DNA from: Bactrocera neohumeralis
Lineage: Eukaryota > Arthropoda > Insecta > Diptera > Tephritidae
Reading direction: 5' to 3'
NCBI RefSeq assembly: GCF_024586455.1
Contig: NC_065921.1
Location: 6,913,401 to 6,977,400, forward strand
DNA: 64,000 bases
Part shown: piece after piece, positions 47,803-60,097 of the stretch
Position numbering within the stretch: position 1 is the stretch's first letter
Layout of the letters: each line of letters opens with the position of its first letter
Position numbers and translations under genes: made by a program
Notes under the pieces: generated by a model
Told to the model about the DNA's origin: nothing
Database searches by the model: none
What the model saw: the letters and a program-made list of their open reading frames with translations, nothing else

Positions 47803-49817
47803 ATGCAATATTTTACCATTGAAGACAAGCTGGAAGCGGAAGCGATACACTCCAACGAACAGCTATTATCCTTCGAATTGCGAAGTAAAGACATACAATG
47901 GGCGAGCTATGTAACTCCTTTGGCGGCTCGCATTTCGCCAATATATCTACAAAGACAATATCAATTGATGAGTAATTACAGAGAACCAATTGGAAACCAC
48001 AATAGACGCGAAGTTCTAGTCTGTCACGATATGATGGGAAATTATCTGGAAGATCGGTATATAACATAAACTTTGGAATATAAAAATTTTATTTATAGTT
48101 TCTATTCTGCAGACATTACCACTCATCTAAGAAGTATGATGACTACCGTTTTTACCATTGGGCCGGAATCGACTACTTCTGTTACTTTAGTCATAATTAT
48201 ATCACAATACCGCCATGTGGATGGTTAAACGCCGCGCACAAACATGGGGTACGAGTTTTGGGTAAGTATTGGAATATATCGTATTATTAAGTTATACATT
48301 CAAAATATTTCTGTTAAAAGGTCAGTTAATTTGAAAAAAATATAATTATTTGACTCACAGGCACATTTATTACCGAAAGTGGGCACTCAAACTTGTTAAA
48401 CGAAGTGCTGCAGTCAAAGGAAATGGTAGATAAGATTGTCGAAGCAATGGTGAAATTGTGTAAGCATTATTGCTTCGAAGGTTGGCTGGTTAATGTCGAA
48501 TGCAAAGTTAAATTAGAAGATATGGAAAACCTTTAGTGAGTATGAAAACCAATAACATTTCCAATTGGATATCAAAACCGCAATAATTTCAGCTACCTCG
48601 TAGAACGCTTACGCTCAACTGTGGAAAGTGAAGTGGAACGCGGTGTGGTGTTCTGGTATGACAGCATCATTGATACCGGTGACCTGAGATGGCAAAATGA
48701 AATTAATGCAAAAAATGTGCGTTTTTTTCGTGCCGCGCATGGCATGCTAATCAATTATACATGGAATGATAGAAGTCTAGAGATGACAACGGAAATTTGT
48801 GAGCGCTCACAAGCTCAATGCCAGCGTGCCTTTTTTGGCATCGATGTCTTTGGACGTGGTCAAGTTGCCAAGTTTCAGTGTAAACAAACCTTGGCACGCA
48901 TTGTGAATCAACGATTTTCAACGGGCATATTTGCACCGGCCTGGACATATGAAACACTACAAATGTTTGGGTACAATATAAAACAACCGTTGGGAGATGA
49001 CAGCGTAAATGATGCTTTCTTGCGCCGCAATGAAAAATTTTGGTGCTCTTTATGGGAACATTTGGCTACACATCCCTACCATATATTACCGTTTTATTCT
49101 GATTTTTGTTTGGGTTCAGGAAAAAGTACATATGTAAATGGTCGCGCAAAGAGTAGTGTGAGCGGCAGTGGTGGCGGTGATGGTGAACAGTTTTTTAATT
49201 TATCACGCTGTTCGCTACAGCCATCAGTACCGCTATATCAGCTTGCTGAGCGCTTCTATTCCGACGCTTTCAATGGCGGCTCGTGCCTCCGAATATTACA
49301 GTATAATAATAGTTTCCGTGTGTTTGTTGCCGATTTCAAACTACAAAGTGGTGGACTTGTTTTTGCCTACGCTTATAAGCTACAACCAAGGGATGGCGAA
49401 TTCGACTGCATTTTGCGTTTTTGTACGAGAAATAATGCACGCGATTGTTATCTTTTCTTGGGTGATTATTACGATACAACGAATTTGCAAAAAGGACGCT
49501 GCTACGTCTCACCATTAAAGCCGAAATATTATAATCTATTGCATAGCAATAAGTTAGATACACCAAAAATTCCCAAAGAAATTTCGCTGCCTGAAAATAT
49601 GGCAAATGGGTGGCGCGTACGTTATTATGTGGTGGCTTTTGATGGCGCCATTCAAGTGAAGGATATTGGTCTGCTGTATCGTCGAAGTGCAGAAGCAACA
49701 GACACTGCCTACTTAGGTGCGGTCTACCTGAATGAGTGTGATGTGAATACGCTTGACTTCCCACAAGATAGCAATATTGCATTGATACAAATTTATGGAG
49801 AGGATTTGCTTAATTAA
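47803..49817 (+). CDS. ENGase: Cytosolic endo-beta-N-acetylglucosaminidase (GH85, 600 aa, four exons)
   Basis: ENGase cuts the chitobiose core of N-glycans, clearing free oligosaccharides released from misfolded glycoproteins in the cytosol. Exons: 47803-48056, 48113-48261, 48361-48535, 48593-49817, with GT-AG borders in phase, totalling 600 codons plus stop. The GH85 barrel shows VCHDMMGNYLEDR, HWAGIDYFCYFSHN, HGVRVLGTFITE, and the catalytic pair Asn179/Glu181 in GWLVNVEC, which matches the N-x-E of the family. VVFWYDSI and FFGIDVFGRG follow, typical of barrel strands. The C-terminal part is a beta-rich domain. There is no signal peptide, in line with a cytosolic enzyme. A Ser/Gly-rich loop (SVSGSGGGDG, about residue 380) looks like a species-specific insertion. 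The ATG in accattATGC context is the first in frame. The upstream ATG-poor region does not extend the frame. Confidence 0.93.
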
Positions 49818-50246
49818 CTTTTGAAGATAAGGTCCAACAGTAGTCAAAAGTCAGTAAAATTTTGCTCTTTTTGGCTTTTGATTAGTATTTTTTTCCAAAT
49901 ATATATACACATTTATATGATTATGTAAACAAATTTTATACAGTTTTTTTACAATTTTAACTATTAAAGCTTAAACAAAAATGAATTTGTACTCTACTGT
50001 AATTTGTTTGGAACAAAAAATAAGATTGCTTATCGCAAAATCTTGCATTGAGATTTTACACTTAAGCATTAGTAGTACATAATTGATATTAGAGTGCGCA
50101 ATTTTGTAATTCTCTTTCCAATAATTGATTTTTGAGTTTAAAAGATCTAGACCAAATGTACATACATATATGTATGCCTTCACAGGTACATTTCCTATAG
50201 CATTGAAATGTATAAAAAGATCTTTAACTTGAATTTGATAGATTGA
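49818..50246. other. ENGase 3' region and intergenic DNA
   Basis: AT-rich DNA after the ENGase stop, without a recognisable gene. It leads into the TTG repeat and its adjoining repeat element. Confidence 0.4.
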
Positions 50247-50270
50247 TTGTTGTTGTTGTTGTTGTTGTTG
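50247..50270. repeat. TTG trinucleotide microsatellite
   Basis: Eight uninterrupted ttg units. It stands exactly at the edge of a dispersed repeat (50,271-50,480), which suggests it belongs to the repeat's end. Confidence 0.9.
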
Positions 50271-50700
50271 TAACGGGTACCTAATCCCAGTTATGATGAT
50301 AAGGATTAGATAAGTTGTCGTCGACGTCATCCAACGGTAGGCCCAGAAAACATGCCGTTTCGACGGGGTCGGATCACAAGAGAAGCATGAGTAGGGTTAG
50401 CAGGGCGTGCAAAGAGGTGACCAGTGTCATGCGGAAGCTGGAGATATATTAGATATGTCAGGGTCTATTCTGGATAAGTAGAAGTTTAATCTGCTACAGT
50501 ATCCAGAACGAAGCTGCCTTGATCGGTTCGATTTGGGCGAAAATTTGGTCAATTTTTGTGCAGATAATTTTCAAATAGAGAAGTTCTTACAATCACTTGA
50601 TTTTGATCACACTGATCAGATAGGTATCCGCTGGAGGCTCTATACGTCTGAAGCTTTCTTCTAGATGTTACAAACTTAATATATCCTGTTCTTATAAATA
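50271..50700. repeat. Dispersed-repeat element beside the TTG run
   Basis: Reads acgggtacctaatcccag...gcccagaaaacatgccgttt then cgacggggtcggatcac...agcagggcgtgcaaagaggt. The gttgttgtt-aacggg...cgacggggtcgga layout is one I associate with retrotransposon-derived repeats in flies. No coding frame remains. 50,560-50,700 continues in the family seen at 20.1 and 42.4 kb (gttacaaacttaatatatcc). Class uncertain. Confidence 0.45.
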
Positions 50701-53269
50701 AATATCGAAATTAGTGAATGCAGTCACTATACGAGTGTGAGCTCGTACGATTCTCTCTCATGCCACCACCCCCTGCCACATTGAAAGACCAAAAACTTTT
50801 CAATTTAACACTTTGCCTTCTTTCCTTTTCAATTACTCATTTGCCTGTTCTTGCTTTAGCGCTGCCAACACCCGCATAGTATTCAGTAAGAATTTGTAAA
50901 AAAGGCTTTATCGACATAGTCTCATACAAACATGTGTAGGTAAGAGGTTAGTCTGTGTATGTCAGCTTGCATTACCTCTCAAAAACACAAGTTCTTAAGT
51001 TGACTTGTTGAGAATACGTCTTTGTTTTCCTTAATGCATAGCCACGCACACTTTTCTGATTTTATGTGACAACATGCTCTTTGGATATAAAATGGGCTTA
51101 TGGGTATCTAGTATATTGCTACACAAAACATGTATACATATGTATATATAAAGATTCATTACAAAGAAATCCACACTTATATAAATATATGTATGTATGT
51201 GTTTAATAATGTCCCAGTGGTGTAATGTTTTGGAATTCTAAATTCAAAATGGGTGTGTATATCAACGCATGACCGCTTTGAAGGAGGTTAGATTTGGATA
51301 AGTGTACAGACATACTATATGTATGCATCTAAATGATATTCGATTTTTATTCTAAAAGAGACGTTTCTGCCCGTTCACACGACAGTCGGGTCTACGTAGC
51401 CGGATTTTTTTCCGGCCAACAATAGTCAACTCGGCATAATTCTGCTGTCACAAGAACAACAACACAGTTTCTGCGCTGTAAATCGTTGCTAAGGAGAATT
51501 TTTGTTCAACACCCGAAAGAGTAGGCTTAAGCAACACTATGATCTGAGCAAGGTGAGACCCTATAAAGTATATATATATGTACATATTTAAATAATCAAC
51601 GTTACGAACTGGTGGGAATCGATTAAAATTAAGCGCTCCTATGGAAAACTGGTTCAAATGTTCAGATCGCACTACTACAGCATATAGTGAACCAACAAAT
51701 TGACCAATCAAATAAAGTTCTAGTATGGAATCTTTTGTATTTGTGGAAGATAACGTTTTTTCTTGCTTTTGTTATTATTCCTTTGAAAATTGAAGTTCGT
51801 TCTTCAGGGAGGAGATAGATCACTGTTTCAGAAGCTCAACGCAGCGATATACTAAGTGTATACTTCCCACAGTCAAGCTTCAAAGTGTTAGGGTAGAGGA
51901 ATGGCAAATGTTGATACTAATTTTATGAGCTGCACATACTCTATGTACATACATATGTACATATGTGGGTATGTAAATATTTATATGACTTCTTAACGAA
52001 CCGAATCGATAGCACGCGCATCCACGGCTCCAACGGCTCTAAGAACAATTCACATACATACACACATACATATATTAGCAGCGGTGGATGTCAAGTATCA
52101 AACAAACACAAGAGTTTGTTTGTTAACACTAAAGTTAGGTCAAATACACTTTGCGAATTGGCGATGCAGCAAATCACTTGGCAGTGATACTTGCACGAAT
52201 GAATATTTATGTACATACATAAGTGTGTGTGTGTGTGTTAGTGTTTATGAGTATATGAAAGTACTTAGATACATGTATGTATATAGTATGCGTGGAAATG
52301 TGTGGAAATAGGCCACCAACTTATTGTGCTCTGACACATTTTATTAGATCATGAGCACATACCCACATACATGCATATTTACATATATACATATATACAT
52401 ATAGGCATATTATAAATATGTATGTAGATATACAGAAACACTTTAAATAAACTCCATCCTTTTAATAGTTTTATGAGAAAACCTCAATACGATGAAGCCT
52501 AAAAACATTTACAAACTTCTTTTATAAAATATACAGTTAATTGGTTCAACTGCATCCGTTTTTAAACACAAATTCGAGTACCACCTTAAAATCTGTTTGT
52601 ATGAATATATGTGCACATGTGTGATACATGCATTTATTTATGAAATAACATATTTTAATTGCACTCACTTTTTAATAAATTTCCGCTGCGTTTGTTACGC
52701 TTTGAAAGCTGTTTATTTTACAATATTGAATATGTATATTTTACCCGTAATTATATTTGCTTTTTAGTGACAATTTAACATTGGATTGCATTAACAACTA
52801 AGTACGAACTATTTTATGCGCTAGCCAAGCAACGTACATAAATCATTCGCTTTATATGTACAGCATTTGAGCCGAATTTGTCCCGCTTTTAGGCAGCCAA
52901 GCCCCAAAAAGCACTGAATGCCTTGCTTCGCGTGAGAGAGTACAACGAAAGCACATTATCCACTCCCATGGAGATAATAAACTCAACTGATGCTGTATTG
53001 CGGCATGCTGGTGGCACAAACTTTTCCATACAAATTCTCTGTTGTCGTTGATGCTGCTGCTGGTGTTAACATTTTTTGGGGTAGTTCGGCATTTCTTGGG
53101 CTAAAGCGTTGGGTTTGGCCTGCTAAATCGTTTACATGGTTTACATGCCCTTAACATGTGGAGTAGTCTTCTGTTACGTTTAAGAAAATATTTTCAAACT
53201 TGAAAAATAATACAATATACATATATAATATGCTTGCAACATTTTCAATGGCTTTAACACACAAACAGT
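50701..53269. other. Long intergenic stretch without a recognisable gene
   Basis: Contains catatg-type runs (51,120-51,200, 51,940-51,970, 52,230-52,420), a dispersed repeat at about 51,365-51,770 that shares acagtcgggtctacgtagcc with 14.05 kb, and otherwise AT-rich DNA. 52,860-53,140 is a little less AT-rich. I see nothing that supports a gene. Confidence 0.4.
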
Positions 53270-53640
53270 TAGAGCGTAAAATTCCATAGTATAACTTCAC
53301 AAATAAAAAGTTTCGATGCAAGAACTAGATTTTGATGAACCAGTTTGTATGGTAGCTCTAAGCTATAGTGGTCCGTTCTGAACAATTTTGCCAAATTTCG
53401 TCCAGCTATCTTGTCAAATAAAAAGTTTTCTATACAAGAACATTATTTTCATCCTTCAGTTTGTATGGCAGTTATATGCTATAGTGGTCCGATGGTACGA
53501 CTCTAACAAATGAGCAGCTCCTTAGAGAGAAAAGAACGTGTGAAAAATTTCAAAACGATATCTCAACAACTCAGCGACTAGTTCCATTCTCAGATACTCT
53601 AAAATTCACTTAACCTAATATCTGTAAGGAGCAAGTGAAA
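53270..53640 (-). repeat. Dispersed-repeat fragment
   Basis: gcaagaactagattttgatg, agctctaagctatagtggtc and gttatatgctatagtggtcc are the reverse of family text at 36.5-36.9 kb (ggaccactataacatatagc). Two related subunits of about 130 bases are visible. No coding capacity. Confidence 0.6.
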
Positions 53641-55499
53641 TGAAGTGGTCCTTTACGTTATGGCTCGTGATGTCAACCGTTCTAAACATTTAAAGCAGTC
53701 TAAAACAGCCGGCGTCATCGCACTCGCGCTTCAGTGCTGCTCTTACTGACATACTCTTGCACACCCCATCAAGTGTAAGCTGAAATGGAATAGTAAATGC
53801 GTGAGCGTAGCACTATTCTTTTATTTTTACAGGAGTGCTTAGTTTATTGTTTTTGTTTTGGCATTCACGCAACCATAATTTTATCCCATGTTTCCTGCGT
53901 CAGCGACAAAATACGCTCCAAATTCACATGCTCCAGTTAAAATGAGAGCCGTGGGCATAGAAGCTTTTTTACATGGCTGCCGCTTCTTTATATTTTTAAC
54001 TGTTATAGAAACTTATTAAAAGCTCTAGCAAAAAAGAACAAACGTTAACACTTTTCGACTGCTGTCAACGTAGTTTTTGAATTTTTCGCACATAACTTTG
54101 TTGTTTTATGCTAAATAATGATTATTTAGTTTATTATGATTATATGTATACTGTAAACTGTATGAACAAATTTTCTAAAAAAAATTTTGTGTTTTTTGAA
54201 CCCAGAAAACTGCGGATGTATGGGGACTTTTGTCCGCCACTGTATCTATGTGCCAACATGCTACATATGTACGTATACGTACAGAGATATTTAGACCCGC
54301 ACACTATGATAAACCATGATTTGCAACTTTCATGCTCTCACAAACAAATTATCGCCAAGTGCTCATGCAAGAAAAATCTAACGCCAAAATTTGGTGGAGA
54401 TAAAAATGCCTCACTTGAGCATTTATTAAATTAATATAATTCCAAACAATTTTTTTTGTAAGGTTTTGAGCTTTGTTGCTTAGCAACAATAGTTCTGACG
54501 GACTCCATTAATTGATATACCTCCTGAAAAAGGCAATATTTCACTTGCGTGCACTTAATAATACTTAGGCCTGATCCCATTGCAAAATTACTGAAGATAT
54601 CGAAAAAATCTGACATGCCCTGATATGTGACAAAACTCATTTTAATAGTGGTTCGACCGTAATAGGAAGCTACATATCTTTGCTGTAGGTGGTTTTGTGT
54701 CGAATATTCAGGTCGGGGCATCTCAGTGGAAATTAAGTAGCATCTCTTCCCGATCACAGGGTGGTTGCTGCCGAAAAGTGAATCGGTTCAGACTTTCTGT
54801 CCTCCAGCTCCCATTGAACAAATATAATGGTTTACACACTACATATATTAGCGGTATATACATATGTTTTAAATAAAAAGTATGGAAAAAAGGGGGAAAC
54901 ATATTTGCTGACGTGATACAGCCATTAAAAAAAAACAAACGAAATATATGTTCATATATATAAATATGTACATTATATAATATAAAGCACTTCCTTATAT
55001 GTTCATATGTATTTAAACCTAACTTAGTTGTCACTTACACTTTTACAAAATACTGTGTCAAAGGTCTGCACCTTTTTATCAGTTGTTTCTCGATATTGAT
55101 CGACTATGCTACCAACCAGCAGTTCTAATCCAATAACATATACAATACTTATTCTATCGTGGGCGGCAATACTTCGAAGAAAAAATAATAAAAAGATAAT
55201 ATTTTGATAAGAATATTTCTATAAATAAAATAATTATCGGTTTGCTATCTATGCATTTGGATGTACTTATGTTTGTAGGTATCTGAAATGAAATGAGTGC
55301 AAAATTCAAGTGCATAATTTACTTGATACTTCTAACAGGCAGCAAATATTTAGCGGTTTTTTTATAATCTTTCAACTTTGCAAGGATTATAGCCAGGGAA
55401 GTACCTTGATGTACATGAGGCTCGTTAGTCATATGGAGTCTAGGGCGAGTTTTCATCCAATTTTATTCATTCTAGGCACAAATGTGCACCGTTAAAAGT
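53641..55499. other. Intergenic DNA, with an unassigned 108-codon open frame
   Basis: No gene is recognised. The minus-strand frame 54,757-54,431 and the overlapping frame upstream of it read like protein sequence in places (RPEYSTQN, SWRTESLNRFTFRQQPPCD), which suggests a decayed coding region, but I cannot name the family. 54,295-54,380 shares cactatgataaaccatg and cgccaagtgctcatgca text with 63,186-63,250. Confidence 0.4.
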
Positions 55500-56080
55500 A
55501 AAAAACGCTCTCTCAATTTGATAACTCACATATTGGCTGACGTATGAGGTATGAAGTCACCAGGAAGTTCGAAAATCTACATATTAGTGATATGGGGCTA
55601 AAGGAGTTATTGACCCAATTTATAACACACAGACATACTACTGTCTGAATTTCAATGTACATATCTCTTACATATTAACCAATATTTTCAAATAAAAATC
55701 AATTATAAGCACTGGATTCACATATTCAGTACCTAGGAACTTGAATAGTTTTGCTTCGATTTGGACCGTTTTAAGTCATAAACTTTCACACCTCAAAAGC
55801 ACTAGACAGAGCCAAGAGAGGACTGATATATTAATTGATTCTTGATTTGAAGTGGGTGTTCTCAGTCACCCATTTTCACAGGCCCATCGTACAATTTTTA
55901 TCCCGGCTCCTTAAAAAATCCCTCATACCATTTCGGGGATAAAATTTAATATCTCTAGCGTATTTCGTAATTGATTTATTGCGCTTTTGGTAATTTTTAA
56001 CAGTACCGTGATATAAGAAGTGGGCGGGGCCAACATCCGAAATCATCCATTTTTACTCTGTCGGTAGAAGTTCTTATAAT
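55500..56080 (+). repeat. Dispersed-repeat fragment matching 37.1-37.6 kb
   Basis: gaagtcaccaggaagttcga, cccatcgtacaatttttatc, ctcataccatttcggggata and attgatttattgcgcttttg each occur in near-identical form, in the same order, at 37,155-37,500. The copy has no coding frame. Confidence 0.65.
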
Positions 56081-56084
56081 ATTT

Positions 56085-56377
56085 GCGCTTTGATATAAAA
56101 AGTGGGTGGGGTTAACACCTAAAATAAATATTTGTATGTATGTATATTTTTGGCTTAGCCAATTTCTTATTTTTAGTAGTTTATGAGATATGTACAATAA
56201 ACTTATTAGATAGTGGAGACACGACCACGACCGCGCTTTGATATAAAAAGTGGAATGGGGTTAACACCTAAAATAAATATTTGTATGTATGTATATTTTT
56301 GGCTTAGCCAATTTCTTATTTTTAGTAGTTTATGAGATATGTACAATAAACTTATTAGATAGTGGAGACACGACCAC
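56085..56377. repeat. 148-base tandem duplication
   Basis: Two adjacent near-identical units, starting gcgctttgatataaaaagtg at 56,085 and 56,233 and ending gagacacgaccac. They differ by a base or two, so the duplication is recent, unlike the older 152-base array at 36.6 kb. Confidence 0.9.
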
Positions 56378-57318
56378 TTTTTTTAAATTTAGTACCCACA
56401 GCATAGTCTGTAGGAACATACATATTTCAAGAGTATAAATCTTCAATAAATGGAATCAACTTTAGTTATACATACTTGCATATGTAGGAATATATTAATA
56501 TGATTACTCATTTAACAACTTTGATATCAATAAGAACAAAGACTTTAATACGGGGAATTACAAAATTTTTATTAACGCTATCAACATGCCTACATACATA
56601 TATGTATGTATCTGCCTACACCTCTGTAAAAATTACGGAACTGCTACTAGTCATCTGTTAAACAGTAGTGGACCAGTTGCTGCCTCTATATGAGAAATGT
56701 TAGAAAAGTGAAATTATTTGTTTTTCCGAATGGCTAATTAATATTCAATATGAAAGTACGAATATCATCGTGAATACGAAAACATATCTGATAAATTTTA
56801 AGTAATTGATTAAACAAAAGTCCAAACATTTTCGATTCTCGTTCAGATTACAAATATTTATATGTATATATATATGTATATATGTGTGTATACATGTGTA
56901 TATTTATAAATAATAATTTATTGTTCTAGTAGCTTATATTTAACAAGAAAAGTGATCTCAAAAGTATGAAAAGAACGAGTAGAGATTTCAGAGGATATAC
57001 GAAGCTAGTTCCCTGCACGTCCTTCAGGAAGAGTTGGAATATTATGAAGATATTATGAATAATTGGAATATCTGGTCTTGGACTTTGTTAAGTGATCAAT
57101 AATTTTTTTTATGAATTTTAGTTGTTGTTAGAGTACTCCCTAGACCATGTGGAGTAGGTTTATGATGAACGTCTGGAATACTCGCCAATTTGCACGTACC
57201 TATACATACTTATGTATGTATGTTGATATTTTTATTGCACATATGGGACATGAAAGCATTCGTATGTATGTAGTGGTCTGTCTCTCTTTTTCATACAAAT
57301 TAACTTCACAGCGCTGCG

Positions 57319-57357
57319 TATAAATAGCTAATATACAATAGATTTTGCTAGTCAGTT
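57319..57357 (+). promoter_or_regulatory. Core promoter of GstE copy 1 (TATA plus initiator)
   Basis: tataaata at 57,319-57,326 is followed by the initiator gtcagttgaaactcg, with its A at 57,354. This leaves a leader of about 79 bases to the ATG. The layout is shared with copy 2 and close to the GstE10-like promoter. Confidence 0.6.
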
Positions 57358-57432
57358 GAAACTCGTTGCCGCGTAAATATTTCAGCTGTTTATTTCCTGG
57401 TTGAAAAAAAAAAAATAATAATTAAAATAAAA

Positions 57433-58101
57433 ATGGGTAAAATTGTATTGTATGGTTTAGAAGCCAGTTCACCAGTCCGTGGTGTATTATTGACACTGAA
57501 CGCATTGGATTTACCATATGAATTTATAGATGTCGATTTGTTTGCTAAAGCCAATAAATCGGAGGAATTTCTGAAAATTAATCCAGCCGGTACAGTACCG
57601 GCTTTATTGGATGATGGTCAGGCGATTTTGGATTCACATGCTATTATCGCATACTTAGCAAGCAAATATGGCAAAGATGATTCACTCTATCCTAAAGATC
57701 TGGTGAAACGCTCGGTTGTCGATCACCGCTTATACTTTGAGGCCAGTATGGCCTTTGAGCGTGCCCTACGCGGAACAACAAAACCTATTATCTTCGACAA
57801 TGAAACTAATGTGCCACAGCAAAAAATCGACAATATAGCTGAAGTTTATGGTATAGTGAACAAATTCCTACAGGATCATCCTTATGTTGCCGGCGACAAC
57901 TTGACCATTGCGGATTTATCACTGATATCATCGATTTCCTCATTGCATGCTTATTTAGATAGCGATGCCACTAAGTATCCCAATTTGGTTGCATGGATTA
58001 AGCGTTTGGAGCAGTTACCTTACTATGAGAAAGCGAACGGCAACGGAGCTAAGCAGTTAATCGAATTGATTAAGTCGAAGAATATAACCATCGTACCTTA
58101 A
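57433..58101 (+). CDS. GstE: Epsilon-class glutathione S-transferase, tandem copy 1 (222 aa)
   Basis: Single-exon cytosolic GST. Catalytic Ser12 lies in EASSPVRG; the second serine (13) replaces the proline found in copy 2 and in most family members. Cis-Pro56 is in NPAGTVP, where Gly53 stands for the usual glutathione-contacting His, and DSHAI is at 67-71. The helical box is NLTIADLSLISSIS, and the tail KSKNITIVP resembles the tails of the Drosophila GstE3-E9 subgroup. The coding sequence differs from copy 2 at only two positions I can find: TCA/CCA at codon 13 and a silent C/T near 57,795. The start MGKIVLYG is standard. Probably an inducible detoxification gene that has just doubled; which substrates it takes cannot be read from the sequence. 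Confidence 0.96.
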   Translation: MGKIVLYGLEASSPVRGVLLTLNALDLPYEFIDVDLFAKANKSEEFLKINPAGTVPALLDDGQAILDSHAIIAYLASKYGKDDSLYPKDLVKRSVVDHRLYFEASMAFERALRGTTKPIIFDNETNVPQQKIDNIAEVYGIVNKFLQDHPYVAGDNLTIADLSLISSISSLHAYLDSDATKYPNLVAWIKRLEQLPYYEKANGNGAKQLIELIKSKNITIVP

Positions 58102-58927
58102 TCTGGAATATACATACATACATATGTATGTGTGTTCTTTAATCGGCTTTGTTTTGTAAAAGTGTTTTCAATACTACAGTTATATGTATATGTATGTATG
58201 TACAATATATGTTATATATCTATTTGTAATGTAAACATCACGACTAAAAATATAAACTTTCTTGCAAATAAATATTTAATAGAAAACTAAAAAATATAAC
58301 AGCAGAGCTTTGCTAGATGACAATATATTTATTTGTATTTGTAGCGACTAGAAGAGAGAAAATACTAAAACAGGTTCTATGGGAGCGTATTGTTTTCGAC
58401 ACCGTGAGATCTAATATATAATATACACTGGTGGTCATATTTGTAGGAAGACTCCTATTTATTTTGAAACGTTGGTTTATTTCTTAATTAAAACCGACAT
58501 AATTTTTAAACGGAGGTTATTACATGTATTATCTTCTTATTTGATTATAGATTTATTGATTGATTTAAGATAAAATGGTTTCAAAGCAACGTACGGCATG
58601 CAATGAATCATAGCAATTAATTAAGGTCTTTTTTAAAAATTAATATTGACAAATACATTTTTTTTTTCAAAAAATACTATTTTAAGTTAGTATTTAGTCA
58701 GATAACCGTTATATTCAAGTACAACTTTGTTTTTTCATGACAGACTACCAACTAAAGCATCACTCAGTTGATATGTTCTGATATTTTTCCTCATTTTAGA
58801 ATAATTAGTCAAAATTTTTGTTTGCTTTCTTACTAAGTTTTCGATGTTTTCGAATTGTTTAAATCCGAAATCTGCCAAGCCAATCCAAAAACATCAATTT
58901 CACTGCATACAGTGTCGTCCGTTTTTT

Positions 58928-59545
58928 ATACTCTTGCAACATGTTGCTACAGAGTATTATAGTTTTGTTCGCCCAACGGTTGTATATGATGTTACCATGA
59001 TCAGACTGTCCGTGCAAGCTGTATTTTGAGTAAAAATTAAGATACCTTGTTGAATCTTGGTTCATATGTTCTTTGGCAAAAAAAAGTGAGGCGGAATTCG
59101 CAGATGGGCGTAATCATACCACTGCCAAGCCCACAAAACGCCATTAACATTTAGAACTATAATTTGGCACAGGGGATCGCAGTAGCAAAGGGCATCTGTG
59201 GCCTAAAAATTTTGAAAAAGTTGGCTTAGCTCCGCTCTCTATTTAGTTTAGTGTGCAAATCTTTTTTCCTCATATAACGGTACAGTTAGAAACTTCTAAA
59301 ATTTTTACACCCCTAATGGCGTGGTACTTCCCGGTTGACTTTACTCTATATGATTATTGAATGTATATGAGTTACTACATATGTATGTATATGGAACCCA
59401 AGGACATTTTTTTATTATGTCACATGTTAATAGTACATGGTCTTGGCAAAAATAGATAAAATCGGGTCTATACTACCCTGGCATTGATTCCTGCAAGTTG
59501 CAAGAGTATAAAATGTTCGGGTGCACCCGAACTTAGCTTAGAAAA
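58928..59545 (+). repeat. Dispersed repeat inside duplication copy 1
   Basis: Begins tatactcttgcaacatgttg then ctacagagtattatag and ends gcaagagtataaaatgttcg followed by ggtgcacccgaacttagctt. Its presence at the same place in copy 2 shows it was inserted before the duplication. It is the clearest full-length member of the family in this window (about 600 bases). Confidence 0.75.
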
Positions 59546-59607
59546 AAACTCGTGCAGCATAACAACGCCCAAATTCACCGCTAACGTCATTTATCTTTAT
59601 ATACATA

Positions 59608-60097
59608 CTAGCTGACCCCGCGCCGTTGTCCTGAGTGAAATTATGTGTTTTGAAATGAAAAAAAGTTGAAATTATATTGTGTCGAAAATTATTTATTTTC
59701 GATTTTTCTACATTTTTTTTAATGTAGCGCAGCTTAATAAACAATTTTTTGATTTCTGTTCTGGTGCGTAAATATACAGAGAAGATGGGTTTCCAACTCG
59801 TCAACACGCCAAGCATAGCATTTCCCGATTTCCTTGTGTCCTCTTGATTGTCAACGCAAAGGCAATTTTCCCTGGAAATTGAATACGTTTGAACTGAAAT
59901 GGCTGTCCCTTGTATTCGATAACTGCGTCATAATCAGTCGGGTTCCATTACACAGTTTCGGCGCATGAAGATTGTGAAATATAATAATGACAGATCCAAC
60001 TTTAAGACGCAAATGATGCTGGGGCATACCAAGCCTCTCCAAAGTATTTGTAAATTCCACTCGATAATTTACGGTTTCGTCTTCCTTGTCAAGACGA
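59608..60097 (-). mobile_element. Helitron helicase C-terminal fragment
   Basis: The minus strand (about 60,060-59,850) reads 'LGMPQHHLRLKVGSVIIIFH' then 'NLHAPKLCNGTRLIMTQL', the LP.H.L.LKVG.P..LLRNL.PPKLCNGTRL signature of Pif1-type Helitron helicases. After it come 'FKRIQFPGKIAFALTIK' (with frame changes) and 'RVGNPSSLYIYAPEQ'. Stops make it inactive. The fragment is cut on its upstream side by the N run and lies exactly at the junction between the two GstE duplication copies. The terminus tagctgaccccgcgcc adjoins the end of copy 1. Confidence 0.75.

Larger units (their letters stand above)
56552..59607 (+). repeat. Segmental tandem duplication, copy 1 (contains a GstE gene)
   Basis: From about acggggaattacaaaa to tatctttatatacata this block matches 60,213-63,128, including promoter, whole gene, 3' DNA and a dispersed repeat. 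Small insertions and deletions separate the copies: copy 1 keeps about 70 bases at 56,665-56,740, an insertion near 58,575-58,610 and another near 59,275-59,310 that copy 2 lacks. Confidence 0.9.
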
